Positions 7,584 to 14,653 are shown, counted from the stretch's first letter. The stretch is 17,107 nucleotides of DNA from Paramuribaculum sp. (GCA_029058705.1 JAIDXA010000327.1:1-17107), one strand, 5' to 3'. Notes: generated by a model from the sequence alone, not told the origin. Numbers and translations are program-made.

Positions 7584-8549
7584 CTATTTAGGGAAATAAG
7601 AGGCGTTTTTGAGGGTTTGCAGGGAGTTGTAGAATGTGGGGCGAAGTGTTGATTCGATGGTCGAATCCGGGTTGGCGGAGAGATAGGATCTGACGATTCT
7701 CATGCCGATGAATCGCCCGACGCGTCCCGGGGCGGCGGGATTGACTGCCGGTGTTGACGGGGCAGGGCGGACAAGTCTGTCGGCCGTTGCCAGATCTGTC
7801 GAAAAAAGCATATCCGTCGAAACGAGACGTTGCCAGATGGCGCTTTCGTTCTGAGTGACCCAGTCCATTTCGGAGTCGTCGTAGCCGAGGAGTTCTGCTG
7901 GTGGCTCTGAGGGCAGGGCAGTGGCCACGGCGTTCATGACGGCTCCTTCGTAGAGCAGCCGCGACAGAACGGTCGGATTGTCCGTTGCGGTGTAGGGGTA
8001 GGTTGTCGCGATAAGTGCCTCCGCCACGTCTGCTGCTATCCGCGACGCGGTTTTCTGCGACCGGATATGGCTTTCGAACGATGCGTAGCCCGGATAGTCC
8101 GGTCCGAGGTAATGGTTGAGCCCGATGAGAATGACCGAGTCGCAGACCATGACCGACTGCCGGTAGGGGGTGGCGATGCCGAAGAAGCGCGCCGGAAACC
8201 TTACCGATGGCAGTTCCGAGGCCATGTTCCGGCGCATTAAGCCAAGCTGGCTCTCAGTCCGGTCGAGCGGACCGAGCCGCCGGTCGATGTCGGGAGCGAA
8301 CACCTGTTGCGCGTCGGATGAGCGGTAGGCTTCCATTATTTCACGGGGCGACTGTTGTCCGAAGAGCGGAGCCATTGCCTTCAGGGCAGGGCTGAAGGAG
8401 TCGGTCAGCTCACGTGTGTTTGCCGGCGCGGCAGTGTCGAGCCGTTCGATCACGATTTTTTCCGGATGGCTGCACGAACAGAGCATCAGCGGAATGAATG
8501 ACAGGATACAGACACCAATATTGTGTCCGGATTTTCGAAATAGCCGCAT
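7584..8549 (-). CDS. gldB: Gliding-motility-associated lipoprotein GldB homologue
   Basis: A 321-residue lipoprotein. The signal peptide ends near CSC (Cys26 the likely lipid-modified residue). The body carries the GldB family features: SVILIGLNHYLGPDYPGY in the middle, RLLYEGAVMNAV, ELLGYDDSEMDWVTQNESAIWQRLV, and the C-terminal PGRVGRFIGMRIVRSYL. In Flavobacterium GldB is needed for gliding; it is also widespread in non-gliding Bacteroidetes, where its role is not settled. No other gld or por gene is in the window. The start at 8549 lies about 13 nt after a predicted transcription start, and the gene is divergent from the membrane-protein gene at 8650. Confidence 0.85.
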   Translation of the reverse strand: MRLFRKSGHNIGVCILSFIPLMLCSCSHPEKIVIERLDTAAPANTRELTDSFSPALKAMAPLFGQQSPREIMEAYRSSDAQQVFAPDIDRRLGPLDRTESQLGLMRRNMASELPSVRFPARFFGIATPYRQSVMVCDSVILIGLNHYLGPDYPGYASFESHIRSQKTASRIAADVAEALIATTYPYTATDNPTVLSRLLYEGAVMNAVATALPSEPPAELLGYDDSEMDWVTQNESAIWQRLVSTDMLFSTDLATADRLVRPAPSTPAVNPAAPGRVGRFIGMRIVRSYLSANPDSTIESTLRPTFYNSLQTLKNASYFPK

Positions 8550-8568
8550 TTGGATCAGATTATTTTTC

Positions 8569-8576
8569 CAAAATTA
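8569..8576 (-). promoter_or_regulatory. Candidate -7 element for gldB
   Basis: The minus strand reads TAATTTTG, a match to TAnnTTTG, 20 nt upstream of the gldB ATG. The predicted leader is very short (about 13 nt). No -33 TTTG was found. Confidence 0.5.
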
Positions 8577-8610
8577 CTCATAAAAGGGAACAGACGCACG
8601 TTTTTTAATA

Positions 8611-8618
8611 TATTTTTG
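8611..8618 (+). promoter_or_regulatory. Candidate -7 element for the membrane-protein gene at 8650
   Basis: TATTTTTG matches TAnnTTTG and would start transcription near 8625, giving a leader of about 25 nt. It lies back to back with the gldB element, so the 100-nt gap holds divergent promoters. A second match, TAGATTTG at 8639-8646, is too close to the ATG to serve this start. Confidence 0.45.
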
Positions 8619-8649
8619 TGTTTATCAGTTATATTTCATAGATTTGTGC

Positions 8650-9129
8650 ATGGAAAACAGAAGTCTGAGAAAATGGCTGGTTTCACTTTTAATGGTGATT
8701 CCGCTGATTGCAAAAGCTAATTTGATATGGCCGTCTCTATTCATCGTCGAGACGTACTATTCATGGTATGTGATCCTTGCCGGGCTGTTGGTTGAGACCA
8801 TCGCTGCCCGCATATTCTTAAAGACCGGATGGCTTAGGTCGCTGGGGGTGATGTTGTCGGTCAATGCGATATCGGCTGTTCTCGGGATATTGCTCATTCC
8901 TCTCAGCGGTGTTTTGGTTGAAGTGCTGATGTTGCCGTTCGGTGGCGGCACATTTGACATTTCACACTGGATTCTTGACTACGTTTTTGCTGCATTGGCC
9001 AATACATGCGTTGAAGGCCTGTCCATGAAGCTGATATTCAAGTATCCTTTCAAAAAGGTTTTCTGGTGGCTGCTTGCTGCCAACTCAGTCAGCATTATCA
9101 TCTGCTGTGTTGTACCGTTGATTCAGTAG
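8650..9129 (+). CDS. Small polytopic membrane protein of unknown function
   Basis: A 159-residue, very hydrophobic protein. I place the start at the ATG at 8650 rather than a TTG two codons earlier. Residues ~8-23 are a signal-like hydrophobic segment ending in KAN. Further membrane segments lie at ~39-56 (WYVILAGLLVETIAARIF), ~64-93 (MLSVNAISAVLGILLIPLSG) and ~134-157 (FWWLLAANSVSIIICCVVPL). An Asn and Ser in two helices (VNAISA, ANSVSI) and TCVEG between helices are the most distinctive residues. I do not recognise the family. It is the only plus-strand gene between gldB and the amidase, and both flanks have their own predicted promoters, so context gives little clue. Confidence 0.7.
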   Translation: MENRSLRKWLVSLLMVIPLIAKANLIWPSLFIVETYYSWYVILAGLLVETIAARIFLKTGWLRSLGVMLSVNAISAVLGILLIPLSGVLVEVLMLPFGGGTFDISHWILDYVFAALANTCVEGLSMKLIFKYPFKKVFWWLLAANSVSIIICCVVPLIQ

Positions 9130-9249
9130 GATCATCGGCAATCCGTAAGGCCACGTTCCCCGGCTGATTGTAGCGGAGTCAGGCAGCGCAGATCGGTTGT
9201 CCGGTGTTTTTTATCATGCACCGAACGCAACCGAATTCGATTTTTTATG

Positions 9250-9257
9250 TATCTTTG
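9250..9257 (+). promoter_or_regulatory. Candidate -7 element for the amidase gene
   Basis: TATCTTTG is a perfect TAnnTTTG match. A start near 9264 leaves about 12 nt before the ATG at 9276, which rules out a longer frame beginning at 9204. Confidence 0.6.
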
Positions 9258-9275
9258 TGGCGAAAAATCGGCCGA

Positions 9276-10394
9276 ATGAAATTGATCGCCCGCATAGCTG
9301 TCATAATTGCCGTCCTTTTTGGCGGCAACATTTCAGAAGCTGCCAGAAAGGCAGCCTCCGAATTCGTCATAGTGATTGACGCCGGTCACGGCGGCCATGA
9401 TGCAGGCGCCCTCGGTGCTGTCACCAACGAAAAAAACATAAATCTGGCAGTGGCCCGCTTGCTTGGGCAGAAACTGTCGCGGGAATCGGGAATAAAAGTC
9501 GTCTATACCAGAACTGACGACCGATTCGTTACCCTTCAGAACCGTGCCGACATCGCAAACAAAGCCGGTGGAAACCTGTTTGTGTCCATCCATACGAATT
9601 CAGTAGACCTGAACGCAAAAAACCGGTCGTCGGTCCACGGGTCTGCTGTCTATACACTTGGGCCTGACAAGACTGATGCAAATCTTGCAGTCGCAATGAG
9701 GGAAAACTCTGTAATGAAGCTTGAACGCGACTATACTTCGACATATATGGGCTTTGACCCGTCAAGCGCTGAAAGCTATATTATTTTCGAGTTGAGCCAG
9801 AACAAATACATGCAGCAGAGTCTTGTCGCAGCAAAATCCGTATGCAGTCGGCTCGCATCCGTTGCCGGCCGGAAGAACAACGGAGTCAGGCAGGCCAATT
9901 TCTGGGTGCTTCTGAAAACAGCCATGCCATCGATGCTTGTGGAGCTCGATTTCATATGCAATCCCGCTGAAGAAAAATTCATGGCTTCGGAAGCTGGCCG
10001 TGAGAAGCTGGCTGAAGCGCTCTTCCGCGGTATAATGGACTACCGGAAAAGTCTTGGCGGAAGCGTGTCCTCAGCCGGAGCTGCCGTTCAGCCGGCATCG
10101 AATAAAACCGCAAAAGCGGCGTCCGAGCCTTCAGCTGTGGAAAATCACAGAACGTCAGACGGCAAGATCGTCTATCGCATTCAGTTTGCCACATCCAATC
10201 GCCGGCTGACCGATGGAAGCCCTGAATTCAAAGGGCTTGATCCGGTCGGTTGCTATTGTGAAAAAGGAATCTATAAATACACCTACGGCACTTATGCTTC
10301 CATGCGCGAAGCCGCGTCAGATCTGAAAATGGTGAGAGCGCTTTTTCCTGATGCGTTTTTGATCAAGACGGTCGGAGATTCCAGGATACAGTGA
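9276..10394 (+). CDS. N-acetylmuramoyl-L-alanine amidase with SPOR-like tail
   Basis: A 372-residue periplasmic peptidoglycan hydrolase that cleaves the amide bond between N-acetylmuramic acid and L-alanine. The first ~22 residues are a signal peptide (KLIARIAVIIAVLFGG, cleavage near SEA). Residues ~31-250 form an Amidase_3 domain: DAGHGG with zinc ligand His38, Glu52 (TNEKNIN), His106 (SIHTNS) and catalytic Glu223 (LVELDF). After a linker rich in Ala and Ser (~261-290), the last ~75 residues (YRIQFATS..., YKYTYGTYASMREA..., FPDAFLI) resemble a SPOR domain, which binds denuded septal glycan, so a role in cell separation is likely. Start chosen from the signal peptide and the promoter 19 nt upstream. 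The MCE gene follows after 130 nt on the same strand and may be co-transcribed. Confidence 0.92.
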   Translation: MKLIARIAVIIAVLFGGNISEAARKAASEFVIVIDAGHGGHDAGALGAVTNEKNINLAVARLLGQKLSRESGIKVVYTRTDDRFVTLQNRADIANKAGGNLFVSIHTNSVDLNAKNRSSVHGSAVYTLGPDKTDANLAVAMRENSVMKLERDYTSTYMGFDPSSAESYIIFELSQNKYMQQSLVAAKSVCSRLASVAGRKNNGVRQANFWVLLKTAMPSMLVELDFICNPAEEKFMASEAGREKLAEALFRGIMDYRKSLGGSVSSAGAAVQPASNKTAKAASEPSAVENHRTSDGKIVYRIQFATSNRRLTDGSPEFKGLDPVGCYCEKGIYKYTYGTYASMREAASDLKMVRALFPDAFLIKTVGDSRIQ

Positions 10395-10524
10395 AGTTTT
10401 GAAAATGAACAAAATAACCAAATAAAACTTGTTATTATGACAGGAGCGGCCCTCTTCCGACGCGAATTGCTGACGGGAGGCTGCATGAAAAAAAGTCAAA
10501 CACTAATTCATTTAGGAAAAGATA

Positions 10525-11442
10525 ATGAAACGTCCTCCAAAAACATTTGTCATCGGACTGTCAGTCCTGCTCGCTCTTTTAGTCGTCATTGTCGGAATCA
10601 ATTTCCTCAAGGGAGTCAATATGTTCAAAGCCGCGAACTACTACTATGCTTCCTATACCAATGTCGCCGGTCTGAATCTGTCAGCTCCTGTAACAATCAA
10701 CGGCTACAAAATCGGTATAGTCCGCGAAATCGAATATGAATATGATAATCCGGGACACATCAGGGTCGAGCTCAGTCTCGACAAAGCGCTCCGCCTGACA
10801 AAAGGAACAAAAGCGGTACTCGTTGCCGACATGCTTGGAACGTCGACCATCCAGCTTGTAATGGGATCGGAAAAAGACTATCTTGAAGTCGGCTCACAGC
10901 TGACCGCGCAGCAGTCGGGCGGCTTGATGGACAATGTCAGCAATGATCTTCTCCCCGGAATAACGGCAATGATTCCTAAAATAGACTCTCTGCTGACCGC
11001 GCTGACTGAGGTGGTTTCCAATCCTGCCATCGGAACTTCGCTGGATCATCTGAATGCGACGCTCGTAAGTCTTGAAGGAGCGAGCCGTCAGCTCAACGGA
11101 CTGATGGGGTCGATGCCCGGAATCGTCAGCGATGCCGGAGCGACCATGACAAACGTGCGGTCTATGTCAAATAATCTCAACACGATCTCCGGAGACCTGA
11201 CCTCTGTTTCCGCCTCGCTTAAAAACATGCCGCTCGATGCGACTATGCAGAATGTGCTTGAAGCTTCCAGGTCGCTCAATGAAGTTCTCGCGAATCTCAA
11301 CAATCCGAATTCATCGTTGGGGCAGCTCATGAACGACCGTCAGCTCTATGACAATCTCTCGAATGCATCAGCGAGCCTTGACTCTCTCCTGATAGATGTC
11401 CGCAAAAATCCCAGACGCTACATCTCGTTGAAGCTGTTCTGA
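10525..11442 (+). CDS. MCE/MlaD-family lipid-transport substrate-binding protein
   Basis: A 305-residue inner-membrane-anchored periplasmic protein. One N-terminal membrane helix lies at ~8-28 (FVIGLSVLLALLVVIVGINFL). An MCE domain spans ~38-118 with the characteristic YTNVAGLNLSAPVTINGYKIG and VLVADMLGTSTIQL. Residues ~130-290 are helical with many Ser, Asn and Leu and probably form the extended needle or coiled-coil stalk seen in MCE proteins. The ending DVRKNPRRYISLKLF is typical of the Bacteroidetes members. In characterised systems MlaD works with an MlaE permease and MlaF ATPase to move phospholipids between membranes; neither partner is in the window. The upstream gap (10395-10524) shows no clear promoter or terminator, consistent with read-through from the amidase gene; a terminator follows at 11486. 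Confidence 0.88.
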   Translation: MKRPPKTFVIGLSVLLALLVVIVGINFLKGVNMFKAANYYYASYTNVAGLNLSAPVTINGYKIGIVREIEYEYDNPGHIRVELSLDKALRLTKGTKAVLVADMLGTSTIQLVMGSEKDYLEVGSQLTAQQSGGLMDNVSNDLLPGITAMIPKIDSLLTALTEVVSNPAIGTSLDHLNATLVSLEGASRQLNGLMGSMPGIVSDAGATMTNVRSMSNNLNTISGDLTSVSASLKNMPLDATMQNVLEASRSLNEVLANLNNPNSSLGQLMNDRQLYDNLSNASASLDSLLIDVRKNPRRYISLKLF

Positions 11443-11485
11443 GGATAAACATTATTTACGCGGTTTTGCACATAACCGTACGGAG

Positions 11486-11521
11486 GCCGGTCCCGACTGA
11501 TTTTGTCCGGGTCGGCTTTTT
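11486..11521 (+). terminator. Rho-independent terminator after the MCE gene
   Basis: GCCG(11486-11489) with CCCG (11492-11495) pair with CGGG (11508-11511) and CGGC (11513-11516), interrupted by a small bulge of GT against T, followed by five T residues. It lies 44 nt after the MCE stop codon and separates this operon from dnaA. Confidence 0.8.
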
Positions 11522-11923
11522 CTATGTCCGTATGCTGAAAGTTTCCCGTTTTTCCGCACCAAAACGCCATTCATGTGGTGTTGGGCTCTATTTAGATTTG
11601 TTATAAATAGGCAAAGCCTGTCCCAGTTGTCCGGACGGCGTGTTTTCTAAGAATAATTAACGGTTTAGCAAATGGCATACATTAAAGTGATACTTTAAGT
11701 ATGATTGTGTTGTTTTAATGCAATGACTAACATATCAGCTTGTTGTGTTGTTTGTTTTGAGTTGTGGTTTAACTCGAGTTATTGACACTTTCTAATTGTC
11801 TAAAAATCAGATAGCTGTAAAATAGTTAATAATTCCAACAATTTTCGTGTTTGTTTTTCTGAAAAAATTGTCGGAAATTTGTATTGAAAAATTAGACGAA
11901 TACAATTAGCGACCGACCCCTTG
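11522..11923 (+). promoter_or_regulatory. AT-rich dnaA upstream region with inverted repeats
   Basis: There is no gene in these 402 nt. They contain a 17-nt dyad TTAAAGT-gat-ACTTTAA at 11682-11698, a 12-bp perfect palindrome TAACTCGAGTTA at 11770-11781, and an 11-bp direct repeat TTGTGTTGTTT at 11705-11715 and 11743-11753. No perfect DnaA box (TTATCCACA) occurs on either strand; the nearest are 7-of-9 matches at 11764-11772 and 11779-11787, flanking or touching the palindrome. The region is a candidate dnaA control region; an origin role is possible but not shown. Confidence 0.45.
11850..11881 (+). promoter_or_regulatory. Candidate dnaA promoter
   Basis: TTTG at 11850-11853 is followed after 20 nt by GAAATTTG at 11874-11881, which matches TAnnTTTG except for the first base. 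The spacing equals that of the strong promoter at 7452-7483. The predicted leader to the ATG at 11924 is about 35 nt. Confidence 0.45.
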
Positions 11924-13309
11924 ATGCAGCAGACCAACGATCAACTTTGGAAGAAATGTTTAGAGATCTTCGCCGACAATGTGACGGCGGAGCAATATAA
12001 AGCATGGTTTGAGCCAATACGCCAAAAAGATTTTTCAGGCAACCAGCTCACACTGTTTGTGCCCTCTCAATATTTCTATGAGAAGTTCGAACATCAGTTC
12101 ATCGAGCTGCTTTCAAGCACTCTCCACCGTGTCTACGGAGAAAACATCAAGCTATATTACCAATATTATCAGGTAGGCAAAGAGCCCTCGACAGCGGTCA
12201 CGCTGGCGAGTGCTAAGCCGAGTCCTGCGGCAATGCCGCGTCCGAGAGTCGGCTCTAATCCGTTCGCGCGCGAAGAGGTCGCTGATATAGACGCCCAGCT
12301 GAATCCGAGCTACAATTTCGAGAACTACTGCGATAGTGTCAGCAACCGGGTTGCCCGGACAATCGGAGAAGCCATCGCCAACGATCCTAAACAGAAAACG
12401 TTCAATCCTCTGTTTATTTTCGGCGCTCCGGGTGTTGGGAAAACCCATTTGATCCAGGCTATAGGAATCCGTATAAAGGAGGTGGCTCCGCAAAACCGGG
12501 TTCTCTACATAACGGCGCGTCTTTTCGAGAGTCAGTTCACAAGTGCCTCTCTGAAAGGTAAGGTAAACGAATTCATAAACTTCTATCAGAGCATCGACAC
12601 TCTGATAATCGACGATATTCAGGACTTTATCGGAAAAACTGCGACTCAGGGTGCATTCTTCCATATCTTCAATCATCTTGTCCACAACAACAAACAGCTT
12701 GTGCTTGCAAGCGATTGCGCTCCAGGCAGCATGGAAGGTATGGAGAAACGCCTCGTCTCGAGGTTCAACATGGGTGTTGTTGCCGAACTCGAGCAACCTG
12801 ACTATGCGCTGCGTCTCGATGTTTTGCATCAGAAATCCGAGCAGGACGGTGTCGAACTCCCGGAAGAAGTTGTTGAATTCATCGCCCAGAACGTGACAGG
12901 TTCAATCCGTGAACTTGAAGGCATGGTTCTCTCGATTCTTGTCCATGCTTCAGCCCTCGGGCGTGAAATTAACATTGATCTCGCCCGCAAAGTCCTTTCC
13001 CATTCGGTCAAGGTCAGCAAGCGGACGGTCAATTTCGACACGATAACCCAGAAAGTCGCAGGATATTATGATATAGATCCTGATTTGATTTTTTCAAAAT
13101 CGCGGAAACGTGAGATTTCAGATGCGCGTCAAATGGTGATGTACATGGCAAAGAAACATGCCAAGATGCCGCTCAAGACAATCGGCACACGCCTGGCGCG
13201 CACTCATGCCACGGTTATCTATGCCTGCAACAATATAGAGCAGCGTCTGCCGATCGAAAAACAGTTGCAGAATGATGTTTCAGCGATCGAAAGTCAGTTG
13301 CTCGGCTGA
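11924..13309 (+). CDS. dnaA: Chromosomal replication initiator protein DnaA
   Basis: A 461-residue AAA+ protein that binds DnaA boxes at the origin and opens DNA. Domain I covers ~1-85 (LWKKCLEIFADNVTAEQYKAWFEPI). A short variable linker follows to ~128. The AAA+ core has Walker A GAPGVGKT at 167-174, Walker B LIIDD at 227-231, the LVSRF arginine at 280 and the sensor-2 GSIRELEG with Arg329. Domain IV carries the helix-turn-helix signature at ~420-436. There the usual GGRDHxT is ARTHAT: Thr427 replaces the Asp that contacts bases in E. coli (D433), His428 is kept, and Ala429 replaces T435. The start is the ATG at 11924, one codon after an in-frame TTG. Length is normal for Bacteroidetes DnaA. 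The gene ends before two hairpins (13330 and 13363). Confidence 0.97.
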   Translation: MQQTNDQLWKKCLEIFADNVTAEQYKAWFEPIRQKDFSGNQLTLFVPSQYFYEKFEHQFIELLSSTLHRVYGENIKLYYQYYQVGKEPSTAVTLASAKPSPAAMPRPRVGSNPFAREEVADIDAQLNPSYNFENYCDSVSNRVARTIGEAIANDPKQKTFNPLFIFGAPGVGKTHLIQAIGIRIKEVAPQNRVLYITARLFESQFTSASLKGKVNEFINFYQSIDTLIIDDIQDFIGKTATQGAFFHIFNHLVHNNKQLVLASDCAPGSMEGMEKRLVSRFNMGVVAELEQPDYALRLDVLHQKSEQDGVELPEEVVEFIAQNVTGSIRELEGMVLSILVHASALGREINIDLARKVLSHSVKVSKRTVNFDTITQKVAGYYDIDPDLIFSKSRKREISDARQMVMYMAKKHAKMPLKTIGTRLARTHATVIYACNNIEQRLPIEKQLQNDVSAIESQLLG

Positions 13310-13329
13310 TCTCCTCCTATGGATTTCAC

Positions 13330-13352
13330 CTGTCATCAGACGACAGTTTTTT
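13330..13352 (+). terminator. Proximal terminator-like hairpin after dnaA
   Basis: CTGTC (13330-13334) pairs with GACAG (13342-13346) across a 7-nt loop and is followed directly by six T residues. The stem is short, so termination here is probably partial and completed by the large hairpin 11 nt further on. Confidence 0.45.
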
Positions 13353-13362
13353 GCGCTTCAAT

Positions 13363-13411
13363 AAAACAACGGTGTGGCCTCATCACGTGATTGAGGCCAC
13401 ACCGTTGTTTT
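13363..13411. terminator. Bidirectional terminator between dnaA and the beta-barrel gene
   Basis: Perfect 20-bp inverted repeat (13363-13382 with 13392-13411) around a 9-nt loop. The outer ends are AAAAC and GTTTT, so each strand reads a GC-rich stem ending in Ts. It lies midway between the convergent ends of dnaA (13309) and the beta-barrel gene (13443). Confidence 0.85.
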
Positions 13412-13442
13412 CAGCCGATCCGGACTGTTTTTCTGATTGCTT

Positions 13443-14057
13443 TCAGAAGTCAAACAGAATCAGGGCCGATAGGAAAAATCCGGAGTTTTTGATGCGTACC
13501 GGCGGAGCCGCGCTGGAAATTTCTGCAATGTCGGTCAGCCCGAACCGGTAGCCGCCGCTGACCTGAAGTATATTTGCAACATCGACACCGATCCCGACGT
13601 CCCAGCCCGGCTGAATCCGTTTGACCGAGATTTCGCTCTTCTTTGGTGAGAGATGGCACAAGATCGTCGGTCCGGTCAGTATCATCGGAGCGACAAGATT
13701 TGATGTCGCAGGCAACCAGAACTTGTATTTCAAATGGATGGGGATTTCAAGGTAGTTTCTTCCGAAGTCGATTGTTTCCGCATCCGGAGTATGTTTGCGC
13801 AAACGGGTGTTTATTCTGTTGTAGAGTATCGATCCGTCAAAAGCCAGACCACACGATTTCATTTGATATTCAATTGTCAGCCCTCCACGGAATCCGCTTC
13901 GGTTGACTGGCTCGTATCCGTTGGTGTTGGCCACGGTGACTCCGGAAAAGCTGCCTCCGAAGTTGAAACCGTAGCGGAGCTGTGCGGCGCTCTTCGTCGG
14001 CGCTATCGACGAAAGTGCAGAAATCAAGATTAAATACAGGTATTTGTTCAGCCTCAT
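13443..14057 (-). CDS. Outer-membrane beta-barrel protein (PorT/OMP_b-brl_2 type)
   Basis: A 204-residue outer-membrane protein. A signal peptide covers ~1-25 (YLYLILISALSSIAP, cleavage near SAAQ). The mature part begins with the glycine- and aromatic-rich strand LRYGFNFGGSFSGV and alternates strands and turns typical of small 8-stranded barrels: FRGGLTIEYQM, CGLAFDGSILYN, YLEIPIHLKYKF, WDVGIGVDVA, LQVSGGYRFGL. YLEIP.HLKYKF and GGYRFGL..I are signatures of the Bacteroidetes porin-family barrels. It ends in LILFDF, with the terminal Phe expected for BAM recognition. Function beyond an outer-membrane barrel cannot be assigned. No adjacent partner on the same strand; no clear TAnnTTTG element was found upstream. 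Confidence 0.85.
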   Translation of the reverse strand: MRLNKYLYLILISALSSIAPTKSAAQLRYGFNFGGSFSGVTVANTNGYEPVNRSGFRGGLTIEYQMKSCGLAFDGSILYNRINTRLRKHTPDAETIDFGRNYLEIPIHLKYKFWLPATSNLVAPMILTGPTILCHLSPKKSEISVKRIQPGWDVGIGVDVANILQVSGGYRFGLTDIAEISSAAPPVRIKNSGFFLSALILFDF

Positions 14058-14284
14058 ATGTCAATGTTTTTCGAAATGGACAATTATTGTATTTTTTTCT
14101 GCCATGCCGGCAACGGGCCGTTATTTGATCAGACGTCATGCCTGCATAGTGAACGATTATGCCGGCAGTTCTGTTTTGTTTATGGCAGCAGGGGAGATCG
14201 GCTGTCTTCAGTTGGCTGCATGGGTCAGCAAGGCATCGTTTTTCCCGGGCAGAAAGTTCAATCACACTCTAACACTGAAAAACT
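14058..14284. other. Divergent intergenic gap, nothing assigned
   Basis: Gap of 227 nt between the minus-strand barrel gene and the plus-strand small membrane protein gene. Open frames run across it but look random in composition. No consensus promoter or strong hairpin was found. Confidence 0.4.
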
Positions 14285-14515
14285 ATGTCAAGTCAGAAAT
14301 TGATAGAATCCTCCGGCAATAGACGTGAGCCGACAAACAAGAAAGTCACATTGGGTGTCATAATCTTTCTGGCCGGAATTGTAGCCGGCGTGATCGGGCT
14401 TTGCGTGGCTCTCAGGGTTATTTTCTATATCGGGCTGGCGGTCGCTTTGGTCGCAGCCGTTGCGATTGTCGTAGGAATAATCACGCTACGGCGTCGGTTC
14501 GACGGCGACGACTGA
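14285..14515 (+). CDS. 76-residue two-helix membrane protein
   Basis: A small protein with a polar N-terminus (~1-20, SSQKLIESSGNRREPTNKK), a first membrane helix at ~22-43 (TLGVIIFLAGIVAGVIGLCV) and a second at ~47-67 (FYIGLAVALVAAVAIVVGII) separated by a very short turn containing Arg44, then a charged tail LRRRFDGDD. The composition is clearly that of an inner-membrane hairpin with both ends probably cytoplasmic. I do not recognise the family. It stands alone, divergent from the barrel gene and convergent with the OmpH-family gene; a shared hairpin at 14546-14583 lies after its stop. A real gene is favoured by the coherent two-helix layout and downstream hairpin. Confidence 0.6.
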   Translation: MSSQKLIESSGNRREPTNKKVTLGVIIFLAGIVAGVIGLCVALRVIFYIGLAVALVAAVAIVVGIITLRRRFDGDD

Positions 14516-14537
14516 TTCCGTTTGTTTCTCCATGCCG

Positions 14538-14583
14538 AAAAATCAGACTCGCCTGCCAACCGGGCGGGGGCTGCAGGCGAGTC
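14538..14583 (-). terminator. Terminator between the small membrane protein and OmpH-family genes
   Basis: An 11-bp perfect stem GACTCGCCTGC (14546-14556) with GCAGGCGAGTC (14573-14583) and a 16-nt loop. On the minus strand it is followed by TGATTTTT, ending the OmpH-family transcript 71 nt past its stop codon. On the plus strand it follows the small membrane gene by 30 nt with a weaker T tract, so it may act both ways. Confidence 0.7.
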
Positions 14584-14653
14584 GTTGTCTTTATGGCCGG
14601 AGGCGCTGTGTGGAGAACGATGATTTGTCCCGTTGTCCAGACACGCGGCTGGC

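Noticed and set aside
8639..8646. TAGATTTG promoter match
   Set aside because: It overlaps the start of the membrane-protein gene, so transcription would begin after the ATG at 8650.
11522..11923. Chromosomal origin (oriC) upstream of dnaA
   Set aside because: The gap is AT-rich but has no perfect DnaA box, and Bacteroidetes origins are not always next to dnaA, so I keep it as a possible control region only.
12152..12829. Minus-strand frame of 225 codons
   Set aside because: It lies wholly inside dnaA on the opposite strand and shows no independent domain.
14044..14322. Plus-strand frame of 92 codons in the gap before the 76-residue gene
   Set aside because: It overlaps both flanking genes, has unordered composition and no promoter; it is out of frame with the better-supported small membrane protein.
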